Notes: generated by a model not told the origin, from the letters alone. 64,000 bases of DNA from Tannerella sp. (GCA_031277335.1 JAITMM010000237.1:1-64000), one strand, 5' to 3'. Numbered from the stretch's first letter, positions 1 to 10,075 are shown. Translations and numbers: made by a program.

Positions 1-226
1 TGTATTCTTCCGTTTTTTGCCGGATTCCGGCTTTCAAATCAACGTTGTCCTTGTCTGTTTTCAGTTTCAGTTTCAACGTTTTAATCTCCGATTTCAACAC
101 GTCCATCTCAGCCTTGTATTGCATGCTGAGTTCCTTATCGCTCTTGGGCGATACGTCCTGTGCCTTGACAATACTCACCGAAAAAGTCAGCATCAAAGCC
201 ATACATAATGCAAAAATTTTTTTCAT
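1..226 (-). CDS. Secreted coiled-coil-like protein, N-terminal part (runs off the left edge)
   Basis: Reverse strand reads MKKIFALCMALMLTFSVSIVKAQDVSPKSDKELSMQYKAEMDVLKSEIKTLKLKLK...; signal peptide then Lys/Glu-rich helix. Confidence 0.6.
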   Translation of the reverse strand, partial: MKKIFALCMALMLTFSVSIVKAQDVSPKSDKELSMQYKAEMDVLKSEIKTLKLKLKTDKDNVDLKAGIRQKTEEY

Positions 227-333
227 ACCCTAAAATTTTATAGTTTTACGCGGCAAATATAAGCAAAATATTTGAGAAAAATGTTTTTTATGTTTTTTTC
301 AGCGTAACTTGATGATTTTTCATTGGAGAAATA

Positions 334-1659
334 TCATATCCCATATCTCTCCTCCGAAATCTGTTTCAGCGATTTTCCGCGCGTGTTTGGCGTCCAGATG
401 ATTCCTACGATTAGCGATACTGCCATCAAGCCCACCATAATAACTCCCGATGTATAAAAGCCTGCCGACGCATAAACGCCCGTGAAAATAAATGACCAGA
501 TGGCTCCGCCGCCTCGCACGATAAAGAACATAAGCCCCTGAGCGGCAGCGCGATAACGTGCACGGAAAAGTTCCGAAGCCCACAACGCATAAAACGCCTG
601 CACGCCAAAACCCGCATGAACGCCCCACAGCACCACAAATGACCACAGCGCCACCGTATTCTTGATTCCCACAAAAGTCAAAACCACCCACGCCGCCACG
701 CCGAGCAACGTGCCGAAAGCGTATAAAAACCGTTGATTGACCTTGTCTGCCAAAAGGGCAAAACCGAAAAAAGAAAACAGCGAAGTCAATCCCCACATCG
801 CCATTTGCAGGAAATTTGCCGTTTCGTTGCTCAGTCCGCCCGCTGTTTCGTAAACGTGCGGCATGAAAAATCCCATGGCGCCCGCCACAAAATTCCAGGT
901 CAGGTATATGCCGACCAGAAGAGCGATTGCTTTCACATTTATAATATTGGTTAGCAGTTCCTTGTATGAATGTTCCTGTTTTTGAGGCGTTTTTTGTGTT
1001 TTCAGTTCAACCCATTCCGCCGATTCATTGAGTTGCCGCTGCAAAAGCCACGCTATAAACGCAACAACAAACAACGTAAAGAATATCAGCCGGTTACCAA
1101 ACAAATCCAAACTGACTTTATCCTGAGTTTGAAGTATCAAAGCGCCCAGACTGCGCACTTCATTTCCCAACGGACCCGTCGGCGAAAACAGCCAGCCAAA
1201 CAGGAAAATAACAGCCGGTCCCACCGACCACGCCAACTGCGAAATACCTATATTCCGTCCGCGATTGTTTGCTTCCGACGTTTCGGAAATATAAGTCCAC
1301 GAAGACGGAACTCCCACACCCACAGCAATTCCCGTAACCAGAAAACCGATCAGCAACATCGGAAAACTGCCCGAAAGCATGATAATCAACACGCCCAGCA
1401 TGTAAATCAGCATGTTGCGGGTGTAGATCGCCTTCCGACCGTATTTGTCGGCTAACCGTCCGCCGATGATGGCGCCCAACGCCGCTCCGAAACAGTTGGC
1501 GCTGATGGCATTAAGCAGTCCGAGATGCGTTTCGGTCAGCCCGAGATAATTTTGCCAGAGCGTCAGTCCGCTTGCCCCTGCCACAATCGAACCCGCATCC
1601 AGATAATTGGTCAGAGATACGGCTATCGTACTTTTAAGACTTCCTTTTTGAGTTTCCAT
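334..1659 (-). CDS. MFS sugar transporter, 441 aa; stop codon is TGA
   Basis: 12-TM MFS pattern (GGRLADKYGRKAIYTRN...); adjacent to rhaA/rhaB; ends with TGA. Confidence 0.85.
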   Translation of the reverse strand: METQKGSLKSTIAVSLTNYLDAGSIVAGASGLTLWQNYLGLTETHLGLLNAISANCFGAALGAIIGGRLADKYGRKAIYTRNMLIYMLGVLIIMLSGSFPMLLIGFLVTGIAVGVGVPSSWTYISETSEANNRGRNIGISQLAWSVGPAVIFLFGWLFSPTGPLGNEVRSLGALILQTQDKVSLDLFGNRLIFFTLFVVAFIAWLLQRQLNESAEWVELKTQKTPQKQEHSYKELLTNIINVKAIALLVGIYLTWNFVAGAMGFFMPHVYETAGGLSNETANFLQMAMWGLTSLFSFFGFALLADKVNQRFLYAFGTLLGVAAWVVLTFVGIKNTVALWSFVVLWGVHAGFGVQAFYALWASELFRARYRAAAQGLMFFIVRGGGAIWSFIFTGVYASAGFYTSGVIMVGLMAVSLIVGIIWTPNTRGKSLKQISEERYGI

Positions 1660-1668
1660 GGTGAATAT

Positions 1669-2922
1669 TTAACGTTTATTGGTTACTGTTTTTTCGTATT
1701 TTTCGATTTCCGGAATATAAGCATCGCCGACAGGCACATTATTTTGTTCGCAAAACATATCCCACACCGCGCTCCAGGGCAGCGTCTTCATTTCTTCCTG
1801 CAAGGCAAGACGCTGAAACAGACGGTCTTTCGCTTCGTATTGCTGCAATTTTTTCTGCGGTTCGAGCAAAGCCATCAACAAAGCCTTTTGCGTTGCACGG
1901 GAACCGATTACGTAAGCCCCTATGCGATTGATGGTTGCGTCAAAATAATCCAGACCGATATGAATTTTTTCCAATTGGTCGCAACGCACGATTTCGCGCG
2001 TCAAATCCAGCAAATCGTCGTTTAGAATGACGACATGATCGCTGTCCCAGCGAATCGGACGGCTCACGTGCAGCATAATTTCGGGGGTGAAAAGCAACAG
2101 CGACGAAATCTTGTCGGCAACGCTTTCGGTCAGGTGAAAATGACCGGTATCGAGCGTTACGATTTTTTGTTTTTTAGCGCCATAGCCGAGGTAAAAGTCA
2201 TAAGAACCAACGGTATAACTCTCCAAACCGATGCCAAACAGTTTCGCTTCGATGCAGTCTTTCATGTTTTTATATTTCGTCGCGAAAATTTCGTCTAACG
2301 ACTGTTCTAGTATTTGTCTGTATTTCAAGCGATTGGCAGGAACTTCCTTGCTTCCGTCGTGAATCCAGAGATTCATCATGCACGGGTCGTTCTGGAATTT
2401 TCCCATCGCTTCGCTGATTTTGCGGCAGCGTTTCGTGTGCTCAATCCAAAAATCGCGGACACCCTTGTCGGGACTTGCGAGCGTCAGATTTCCGCTTTTC
2501 GGATGCGAAAACGACGTCGAATTGAAATCCAGTTTCATACCGTTTTCGCTCGCCCACTCCATCCACGACTGAAAATGCTTCGGTTCCACCTCGTCTCTGT
2601 CCACCTTTTTCCCTTGAAAATCACCGTAAATTTCGTGCAAACTCAAGCGATGACTGCCCGGAATCAGCGATTTAGCCATTACAATGTCGTCCCTGACTTC
2701 TTCCATATTTCTTGCGCGACCGGGATAATTGCCCGTTACCTGAATGCCGCCCGTCAGCGATCCGCCCTGATTTTCAAAGCCGCCGACGTCGTCAGTCTGC
2801 CAGCAATGCAGTGATAATGAGATTTTTTGCAATTTTGCCATTGCCTTTTCGGTATCTACTCCCAAAGCAGCATACTTTTCCTGTGCCGCCTCATACGCTT
2901 TTTTAATCGTGTTATCTTTCAT
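1669..2922 (-). CDS. rhaA: L-rhamnose isomerase
   Basis: SLHCWQTDDVGGFE, GGIQVTGNYPGRARN, LDTGHFHLTESVADKISS motifs; 417 aa. Confidence 0.95.
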   Translation of the reverse strand: MKDNTIKKAYEAAQEKYAALGVDTEKAMAKLQKISLSLHCWQTDDVGGFENQGGSLTGGIQVTGNYPGRARNMEEVRDDIVMAKSLIPGSHRLSLHEIYGDFQGKKVDRDEVEPKHFQSWMEWASENGMKLDFNSTSFSHPKSGNLTLASPDKGVRDFWIEHTKRCRKISEAMGKFQNDPCMMNLWIHDGSKEVPANRLKYRQILEQSLDEIFATKYKNMKDCIEAKLFGIGLESYTVGSYDFYLGYGAKKQKIVTLDTGHFHLTESVADKISSLLLFTPEIMLHVSRPIRWDSDHVVILNDDLLDLTREIVRCDQLEKIHIGLDYFDATINRIGAYVIGSRATQKALLMALLEPQKKLQQYEAKDRLFQRLALQEEMKTLPWSAVWDMFCEQNNVPVGDAYIPEIEKYEKTVTNKR

Positions 2923-3004
2923 ATTTTGTTTATTTTTAATGAATTATCATTTTTTTATTTGAAAATTTGAGAATTTGAAGATTTGAAAATTGATCTCTGA
3001 ACTT

Positions 3005-4462
3005 TTAAACTCCCCTCTCCTGTGGAGAGGAGCAGGGGGAGAGGTGTGGCAGAAAACTCTCCACTGCGAACGCTTTCGCAATGATTTTTCGAATCTCCCA
3101 ACGGTCTTTGACCAATCCCGCCGCTTTCGCCTGCATCATGCAATTCCCAATCGCCGTCGCTTCCGAAGGTCCGGCGATGACGGGAATATTTAACAGATTG
3201 GCTGTCATTTGATTAATCAATTTATTTTGTGAGCCGCCGCCAATGATATGCAACTTTTCAATCGGGAAAGAAATCATTTCCGAAAGTTGGTCTATGATCT
3301 CTTTGTACCTGTGTGTCAGGCTTTCAAAGATACAGCGCACAAATTCGGCGTCGCTGGCAGGCGGCAAGTCGCCGTTTTCCACACAAATCGTCGCAATCAT
3401 TTTGCTCATACTCACGGGATTCGCGAGGCGCGGATCGTCGGGATTGATGTAAGATTGATAGTGCGCAGCGTTTTCTGCCATCTTAACAATCTCAGTATAA
3501 GTATATTTCCTGCCTTCCTTTTCCCATTCCCGGCGGCACTGTTCGAGCAGCCACATACCCGTAATATTTTTCAAAAATCTCGTAGTGCCCTCAATACCAC
3601 CCTCGTTGGTGAAGTTTTTTTCAAACGAATCCCGGGTCAGAATCGGTTTTTCGATTTCAACGCCCATCAAACTCCAGGTACCGCTACTGAGATACGCAAA
3701 GTTCTGATTATCTGCCGGTACAGCAAGTACAGCCGAAGCCGTATCGTGCCCCGCAACCGCCACGACAGGCACTTTTCCGATACCCGTTTCCTCCGCCAGC
3801 GAGTCGGTCAATGTCCCGATAACCGTTCCCGAATCTATCAAAGGATTTAACAGTGAAGTCTTTACGCCCGCCGCTTCGAGCAAAGAAGTTTCAAATTGTC
3901 GCGTTTCGGGATTGAGTATCTGCGAAGTGGAAGCCTCCGTATATTCGCAAACCTGCTTACCTGTAAGCAAATACGACAATAAATCCGGCATAAAGAGAAT
4001 TTTGTCCGCCGCGTTCAAGGGCGAAAAATTTTCCCGTTTTGCCGCAAACAGTTGATACAGACTGTTGAAATTCATAATCTGAATCCCCGTTTGCGCATAT
4101 ACTTTTTCGCGCGGTACAATTTCAAAAAACGCTTCGGGAGCGCCGTCCGTGTAAGGATCGCGGTAAGCGCGCGGCAAACCGAGAATCGTGCCGTCCTCGC
4201 CGACATAGCCGAAATCCACGCCCCAGGTATCTATTCCTATGGAAGTCAGTTGAATATCCTGTTTCGCACACTCCATCAGCCCTTCTTTCAGGGAGTTATA
4301 CAGTCCAAAAATATTCCAGTAATATTTACCATGAACTTCAAGAATCGTGTTTGAAAAACGGGTTAATTCTCTCATTTCAAAATTGTTACCATCCAGTATT
4401 CCCAAAATGGAACGACCGCTTGTGGCGCCCAGATCGAATGCCAAAAAATAATGTTTATTCAT
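3005..4462 (-). CDS. rhaB: Rhamnulokinase (FGGY family), likely start at MNKHYFLAFDLGATSGR
   Basis: FDLGATSGRSILG, GIDTWGVDFG, GGGSQNKLINQMTAN; next to rhaA; C-terminus (HLSPCSSPQERGV*) is encoded by a palindromic element. Confidence 0.93.
   Translation of the reverse strand: MNKHYFLAFDLGATSGRSILGILDGNNFEMRELTRFSNTILEVHGKYYWNIFGLYNSLKEGLMECAKQDIQLTSIGIDTWGVDFGYVGEDGTILGLPRAYRDPYTDGAPEAFFEIVPREKVYAQTGIQIMNFNSLYQLFAAKRENFSPLNAADKILFMPDLLSYLLTGKQVCEYTEASTSQILNPETRQFETSLLEAAGVKTSLLNPLIDSGTVIGTLTDSLAEETGIGKVPVVAVAGHDTASAVLAVPADNQNFAYLSSGTWSLMGVEIEKPILTRDSFEKNFTNEGGIEGTTRFLKNITGMWLLEQCRREWEKEGRKYTYTEIVKMAENAAHYQSYINPDDPRLANPVSMSKMIATICVENGDLPPASDAEFVRCIFESLTHRYKEIIDQLSEMISFPIEKLHIIGGGSQNKLINQMTANLLNIPVIAGPSEATAIGNCMMQAKAAGLVKDRWEIRKIIAKAFAVESFLPHLSPCSSPQERGV
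3010..3045. repeat. GC-rich palindromic element at the 3' end of rhaB
   Basis: CTCCCCTCTCCTGTGGAGAGGAGCAGGGGGAG; encodes SPCSSPQERG. Confidence 0.8.
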
Positions 4463-4600
4463 AGTATATATGTTCTTAATTTTGCACAAAATTATAATTT
4501 TTTTCTGTTTCAGACTTAACATATTTGATTTTTCTTGTTTCAATTTTGACATTATCGGTTTTCATCGTATATTTGTATCCGGTTTTTAAAAGTTGAAGCA

Positions 4601-5488
4601 ATGAATGTGCAACCTGACAGACAATTTTATCTGACCATCGGCGGCAACGACGAGGATTGGGGAATTGTGGTTACAACCGTTGGTAATCAGACCATTCCGC
4701 CACATTCAAAATATCCTCCGCTGCAACATCCCGATTCCTACTATTTTGCTCCGGAAAAAGGGCGCATACTCAATGAGTATCAGTTGGTTTGCATCACGAA
4801 AGGCAGCGGCTACTTTTCGTCGCAATCGTGCCGGAAAACGCAAAAAGTGGTAGCCGGCGCCGTCATTATGCTGTTCCCGGAAGAGTGGCACAGTTATCAG
4901 CCCGACGAAGAAACGGGCTGGAGCGAGTATTGGATAGGTTTCAGAGGGCAACATATTGATAATCGGGTTATTAAAGGATTTTTTTCAAAAATGGAACCTG
5001 TTTTCAATATCGGTTTAAGCACAAAAATCATTGATTTCTACGAAGAAATCATCCAAATCGCGCAACAGGAAAATGCCGGTTATCAGCAAATGATTTCGAG
5101 CATTGTGCTTTCCATTCTCGGCAGCGTATATTACAAAAATAAAAACCTGCAATATGCTGACAGTTATATCGTTGATAAAATCAACAGGGCGCGCGAACTT
5201 ATCAAGAAAAACATCGAAAAAGAGATGTCGCAGGAAGATATTGCCGGGGAAATCGGCATGGGATATTCGTGGTATCGCCGTATGTTTAAGGAATATACGG
5301 GAATTTCGCCCGCTCAATACCAGTTGCAGCAAAAACTGATTCGCGCCAAGGAGATATTGACGACAACCGACAAAAATATTTCGGAAATCGCTTTCACGCT
5401 GCACTTTGAGAATGTCTGTCAGTTTTCAACATTTTTCAAGAAAAAAGAAGGAATTACGCCTTCGGAATTTCGCAAACGAATACATTAA
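4601..5488 (+). CDS. AraC-family transcriptional regulator (probable rhamnose regulator)
   Basis: N-terminal cupin-like sensor and C-terminal double HTH (YSWYRRMFKEYTGISPAQY...ISEIAFTLHFENVCQFSTFFKKKEGITPSEFRK). Confidence 0.88.
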   Translation: MNVQPDRQFYLTIGGNDEDWGIVVTTVGNQTIPPHSKYPPLQHPDSYYFAPEKGRILNEYQLVCITKGSGYFSSQSCRKTQKVVAGAVIMLFPEEWHSYQPDEETGWSEYWIGFRGQHIDNRVIKGFFSKMEPVFNIGLSTKIIDFYEEIIQIAQQENAGYQQMISSIVLSILGSVYYKNKNLQYADSYIVDKINRARELIKKNIEKEMSQEDIAGEIGMGYSWYRRMFKEYTGISPAQYQLQQKLIRAKEILTTTDKNISEIAFTLHFENVCQFSTFFKKKEGITPSEFRKRIH

Positions 5489-5504
5489 TAAATTAGGAAT
5501 CAAT

Positions 5505-6353
5505 ATGTTAAGATATTTAGAAATTTCAGTGATATTTTTCCTGTTTTTAACAGGTTGTAAAAACAAACAAAATGCTGATATTAAAGAAGATATAAGAGTT
5601 GAGAATGATATAAAATTCGATTCGATTGAAGTTGACGTGGAATATTACCTGCTGGGAGACACTGCCAATCCCAACTGTTCTCTGCAATCCAAATTCATTT
5701 ATCCTGCTGAATACAAGGATATTGAAACGCTTGAAAAAATAAAAATGCAGTTCGTGGTTGACTTTTTCGGCGAAGATTACAGGGGCTTGCAGCCCGGAGA
5801 AGCGATTGAACGGTATAAAAATGCTTATCTGACTGAATATAAGAAACTTGAACGGGAATTTTCAAGAGATCCTGCCGAGAAATCGGCATATTGGTACAAT
5901 TATTACGAATCAACGAATAATGAAATCATATTCAATGAGTTAAACCTCATCAGTTACTGTGTAACCCTGAATTGCTATACCGGCGGCGCACATGGAAGCA
6001 ATGGGTATAATAATCGCATAATAGATTTAAAATCAGGGAATAAACTGGAAGAAAAAGATATTTTTACGGATAATTTTCACGACGAACTCACCTCAATCAT
6101 TGTGGATGAACTTGTCCGGAAATTTGGACTGGAAAACGCCGCTCAACTCGAAGATTCGGTACCCATATTTAATGTAAGCGAAATTTCGCCGAATAATAAT
6201 TTATTAGTTGATAATGAGGGAATTATCTATACTTACAACGAATATGAAATAGCGCCTTACTCGGTCGGAAAAATTGACGTGCTGTTGCCTTTCGACAAAA
6301 TCGAACATTTGTTAAATAAAAAAAGTCCTGTATATCAGTTTGTTAAACAATAA
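5505..6353 (+). CDS. Lipoprotein with DUF3298/RsiV-like domain
   Basis: Lipobox FLFLTGCKNK; LNCYTGGAHGSNGYNNRIIDLKSGNKL; DLLPFDKIEHLL-like C-terminus. Confidence 0.7.
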   Translation: MLRYLEISVIFFLFLTGCKNKQNADIKEDIRVENDIKFDSIEVDVEYYLLGDTANPNCSLQSKFIYPAEYKDIETLEKIKMQFVVDFFGEDYRGLQPGEAIERYKNAYLTEYKKLEREFSRDPAEKSAYWYNYYESTNNEIIFNELNLISYCVTLNCYTGGAHGSNGYNNRIIDLKSGNKLEEKDIFTDNFHDELTSIIVDELVRKFGLENAAQLEDSVPIFNVSEISPNNNLLVDNEGIIYTYNEYEIAPYSVGKIDVLLPFDKIEHLLNKKSPVYQFVKQ

Positions 6354-6354
6354 T

Positions 6355-6975
6355 ATGGAAATCGTCAAAAAATATTTTTCCCACATCAGCGCGACGCAGG
6401 AAGCGCAATTTGCCGCACTCGAAAATTTATACCGGGACTGGAACGGAAAAATCAATGTTATTTCGCGTAAAGATATTGATAATCTGTATGTTCATCACGT
6501 TTTACATTCGCTGGCAATTGCCAAATTCACCACATTCAGAGCAGGAACAAAAGCGCTTGACGTCGGTACGGGAGGCGGTTTTCCGGGTATTCCGCTTGCC
6601 GTTTTATTTCCCGACGTTCATTTTCATCTGATTGACAGCATCGCCAAGAAAATCAAAGTGGTGCAATCTATCGCGGAAGCCTTAGATTTACAGAATGTTA
6701 CGGCACAGCAATGCCGGATAGAAGACGAAAAAAGCCGGTATGATTTTGTGCTTAGCCGTGCCGTGATGCCCTTGCCGGAACTGGTAAAATTAGTGCGAAA
6801 AAATATTGACAATCAGCAGTGTAACGCTATTCCCAACGGATTGATTTGCCTGAAAGGCGGCGATACCCGGAAGGAAACGGCTTCTTTCGCTAAAAACGTT
6901 ATTATTCAGGATCTTAGCAACTATTTTAAGGAAGAATTTGTTGAAACAAAAAAAATAATATATTTACCGATATGA
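6355..6975 (+). CDS. rsmG: 16S rRNA (guanine-N7) methyltransferase RsmG; stop TGA overlaps the next start (ATGA)
   Basis: LDVGTGGGFPGIPLAVLFPDVHFHLIDSIAKKIKVV motif I. Confidence 0.93.
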   Translation: MEIVKKYFSHISATQEAQFAALENLYRDWNGKINVISRKDIDNLYVHHVLHSLAIAKFTTFRAGTKALDVGTGGGFPGIPLAVLFPDVHFHLIDSIAKKIKVVQSIAEALDLQNVTAQQCRIEDEKSRYDFVLSRAVMPLPELVKLVRKNIDNQQCNAIPNGLICLKGGDTRKETASFAKNVIIQDLSNYFKEEFVETKKIIYLPI

Positions 6976-7631
6976 TTAAAGTTCAACGATTTACATTCAA
7001 TTTTTTTGCCGAAAACACCTATCTGGCTTATGACGAAACGCGGGAAGCCGTTTTGATTGACTGCGGCTGTATGAACGGCAGGGAAGAAACCGTTCTGTCG
7101 AATTTCATCACAATGCATCAACTTGATTTAAAGCGACTTATATGTACACATTACCATACGGATCATGTCATTGGAAATCCCTTTATTTATCGCACTTATG
7201 GCTTGAAACCCGAAATACACGCGGGCGAACGGGCTCCGGGCATGCCTTCCCTGAAACAGCAAGCCGCGATGCTGGGTATGATGACTAATCTTGAAGAAGT
7301 TGATACGGAGCATTTTATCGAGGAAGGCGAAGAAATCCGCTTCGGCAATTCGGCGTTGAAAGCATTTTTGGTTCCCGGACATTCGCCCGCAAGCCTTGCC
7401 TACTACTGCCAAGACGGCAAATTCGTTTTCACGGGAGACGCTCTTTTTCAGGGTACTATCGGACGTACGGATTTGTGGGGCGGTGATTTTGAGACGCTTA
7501 TATCGAGCATTCAAAACAAACTTTTCACGCTGCCCGACGATACGGTCATCTATCCCGGACACGAATCTTCCTCCACCATAGGCATTGAAAAACAGACCAA
7601 TCCGTACTTTATATCCAATAAAAATCTCTGA
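6972..7631 (+). CDS. MBL-fold metallohydrolase (glyoxalase II-like)
   Basis: THYHTDH, VPGHSPASLAYY, FTGDALFQGTIGRTD motifs; ends in TGA. Confidence 0.9.
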   Translation: MIKVQRFTFNFFAENTYLAYDETREAVLIDCGCMNGREETVLSNFITMHQLDLKRLICTHYHTDHVIGNPFIYRTYGLKPEIHAGERAPGMPSLKQQAAMLGMMTNLEEVDTEHFIEEGEEIRFGNSALKAFLVPGHSPASLAYYCQDGKFVFTGDALFQGTIGRTDLWGGDFETLISSIQNKLFTLPDDTVIYPGHESSSTIGIEKQTNPYFISNKNL

Positions 7632-7693
7632 CGTCAAATCACAAGATGTCAGAGATACAAAAAAATTTATTATTATGGAAATGAAATCATTAG

Positions 7694-7742
7694 TGATTCC
7701 GGAGCGACTCGAACGCTCGACCCACAGCTTAGAAGGCTGTTG
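7694..7742 (-). tRNA. 3'-half fragment of tRNA-Arg(TCT); probable att site at the host/phage boundary
   Basis: Reverse strand ACAGC-CTTCTAA-GCTGT (anticodon TCT), T-arm GAGCG-TTCGAGT-CGCTC, acceptor 3' strand CGGAATC-A; no D-arm or 5' acceptor strand follows. Confidence 0.78.
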
Positions 7743-7883
7743 TTTCCTTCTATATTATCAGGTACTTACAAAGGAATTGTAAATTATTTGTAAATTACCT
7801 TTTTGCGGGCCAAAAACTCTTATCGAAATCCGGTGCAAAGATACAACAAAAATTTCAAATACATCTTACTGCTGCATTCTTTT

Positions 7884-8111
7884 TTAGGGCGGAAGATCTC
7901 CGATCTTTTCGTAGTACTCTCCGGAAATTTGGGGTCTTTGATGTTCCACGATACGGTATTTCAACATGAAACCGTTAATATTGGATTCATTGTCCGTTGA
8001 ATTTATCTCCTGACATTCTTTAATATGTTGATACATGAGATTTTCCAAAGTCTCTTCCGTTTCCCGTTCGAGTATTTGCCAAGTTCTATTTTCGGGACGA
8101 TTGTTTGTCAT
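7884..8111 (-). CDS. Hypothetical small phage protein
   Basis: ORF in a tightly packed leftward operon. Confidence 0.5.
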   Translation of the reverse strand: MTNNRPENRTWQILERETEETLENLMYQHIKECQEINSTDNESNINGFMLKYRIVEHQRPQISGEYYEKIGDLPP

Positions 8112-8122
8112 TGCAGCATTTT

Positions 8123-8365
8123 TTATTGAATATAACCGTAATATTCAGAAACTTCATCCATAATTTCCCTGTCATAGACAATATCATCGTCAAATTTCTT
8201 TTTCTGAATATAGTTTAGAAAGGAATTGACACTGTTAAACAGGGTAGTATGGCGTTCAAACAGACCGCCTGCTCCCTGATAATACCGTCCCTTCTCATCC
8301 TGTCGGGCATATCGGACATACAGTTCGTAATATCCCGGCTCTATGATAACTTTCTTTTCCTTCAT
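8123..8365 (-). CDS. Hypothetical small phage protein
   Basis: ORF; start overlaps upstream stop in ATGA. Confidence 0.55.
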   Translation of the reverse strand: MKEKKVIIEPGYYELYVRYARQDEKGRYYQGAGGLFERHTTLFNSVNSFLNYIQKKKFDDDIVYDREIMDEVSEYYGYIQ

Positions 8366-8529
8366 CGTTCAATGATTCCTTCCATTATTAATTTATTGTG
8401 CAAAACATCCATGCACGTTTCAAAGGAAAGCAATCTCACGGCAAAGTTTAAGTTCATTCCACAGGCAAGTTCAAAAACTTCTCTAATACTTGCCTTCTGT
8501 TTCCTTGTCAAGTTTCTGTACCATTCCAT
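8362..8529 (-). CDS. Hypothetical 55-aa protein terminated by TGA (below the supplied ORF-length cutoff)
   Basis: MEWYRNLTRKQKASIREVFELACGMNLNFAVRLLSFETCMDVLHNKLIMEGIIER-TGA; TGA overlaps the ATG of the next gene. Confidence 0.6.
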   Translation of the reverse strand: MEWYRNLTRKQKASIREVFELACGMNLNFAVRLLSFETCMDVLHNKLIMEGIIER

Positions 8530-8532
8530 CGT

Positions 8533-8754
8533 TTAATCTTTAGAAATCGTTACTTTCCCTATTTTTTTCTCCGTATTCAAATCAAATTTCCAATCGACTG
8601 CATCATCGGGTAAAAAGGACATGATTCCTATCTTGCCGTGCATTCCACAATGATTCCGCACTAATTCAATGGCTTCATCCCTGCTTTCAGCTTTGACTTT
8701 GAAATAGCCATTGTAAATGAATCGGGTATTTACCTTATAAAATTTCTTTTCCAT
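8533..8754 (-). CDS. Hypothetical small phage protein
   Basis: 73-aa ORF in leftward operon. Confidence 0.55.
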   Translation of the reverse strand: MEKKFYKVNTRFIYNGYFKVKAESRDEAIELVRNHCGMHGKIGIMSFLPDDAVDWKFDLNTEKKIGKVTISKD

Positions 8755-8759
8755 ATCTT

Positions 8760-9194
8760 TTATTTTTTTAAGTTATCCAGATAAAAATATTCCGTATAAA
8801 ATTCTTCAAGTGTATTTTCCCCGATGGCAATGTACCTTGCAAATCCATCCGAATAAAAATATATTTCAAAGAGTACCAGTTTCTGTTCCGGTTTTGTAAA
8901 GGATTCCGGTTCATTATTCTCCATCTCTATATATGCCCATTCTTCCGTACCCAGGAAATCGTCAATGTCAAAATCCGAATCTTCGTCAATCCTGTAGAAA
9001 TCAACATTGGTATCCCGATAAACCAGTTTCACGAAGCCTTCCGCTTTTGTTAACCGAGTGATGTCGCTTCTTTTCCCTTGCAACTTTAACCATTTATCTG
9101 TCAGATGGATAATGGCAAAGTCGCAACTATCCCATTCGCTTTCCGTATAGGCTTTGATGAGAATCCATTCTGTTGGCTTATCCGATTTTTTCAT
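8760..9194 (-). CDS. Hypothetical protein
   Basis: 144-aa ORF in leftward operon. Confidence 0.6.
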   Translation of the reverse strand: MKKSDKPTEWILIKAYTESEWDSCDFAIIHLTDKWLKLQGKRSDITRLTKAEGFVKLVYRDTNVDFYRIDEDSDFDIDDFLGTEEWAYIEMENNEPESFTKPEQKLVLFEIYFYSDGFARYIAIGENTLEEFYTEYFYLDNLKK

Positions 9195-9205
9195 AACTTT
9201 ATCGT

Positions 9206-10075
9206 TTAAATTTTACTGAAATTTTGTTTTGTTAGTACATCACGGATATTTCCGATGAACCGGAGCGTTTCCGTGGCATTTTTAACTATTTCCTGCCGGA
9301 TGGGAACAGATTCCCTGACAGATACCGGAGTATATTTTACAATATTTTTACACCGGTCAATGATACTTCCTATCCTGCTATCGTCAAAGAAATTCAGTTT
9401 TGGCGCTGTTTCCATTAACGATTTCAGGTTGTTAATCAGGCTGTCCCGAAAAACGGAATTATCTTCAATTCTCCTGACAATCAGACTGATGGATTCTTCA
9501 AAGCGTTCCATTAACGAATCGGCTGCTCTTTTTATTTTTTGACTGTTCCGTTCCTCGAGTTCTTTTCTCAACAGATTGTTTTCCTTTTCGGCGATGGAGA
9601 GAACGAAATGATCCGGGTCTTCTACGGGTCTTGTTTCAATTTTGATGGCAAAAGCCTGTCTGACTTTTTCTTTGGAAGGATAGTTGGCTGGTACATACAG
9701 TTCCTTTAAACGTAAGGAGGCGTCGGCAAGTATCCTGTCGTAGTCGTTGTAAAAGTTTTGGACTGCGTCATTAAACTGATTGTTTAAGACTGTTATCTCC
9801 TTCATATAGTTCATGTAGTTACCTGTCGGAAGCAAACGCGCTCCTTCATTATCCCAGGGCAGGGTATTGTCATAGTGAAATATCCTGATTCTACCGGCAA
9901 TCTTCTGAATGGCGTCCAGTTTGTCGCTTTCTACCAGTTTCTTGTTGTATCTGCCGGCGTCTTTTACCTTGTACAGGGATTCTACTTCGGTCGTTACTTT
10001 TTTGTCATACTTTCTTGCTGTCCACTGTGAAATTACCAGTGTGACGAGCATTGCGGATTTTTGTAATAAACTCAT
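9206..10075 (-). CDS. DUF3150-like protein
   Basis: 289-aa helical ORF directly downstream of metallopeptidase/VWA and MoxR ATPase genes, as in DUF3150 cassettes. Confidence 0.6.
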   Translation of the reverse strand: MSLLQKSAMLVTLVISQWTARKYDKKVTTEVESLYKVKDAGRYNKKLVESDKLDAIQKIAGRIRIFHYDNTLPWDNEGARLLPTGNYMNYMKEITVLNNQFNDAVQNFYNDYDRILADASLRLKELYVPANYPSKEKVRQAFAIKIETRPVEDPDHFVLSIAEKENNLLRKELEERNSQKIKRAADSLMERFEESISLIVRRIEDNSVFRDSLINNLKSLMETAPKLNFFDDSRIGSIIDRCKNIVKYTPVSVRESVPIRQEIVKNATETLRFIGNIRDVLTKQNFSKI

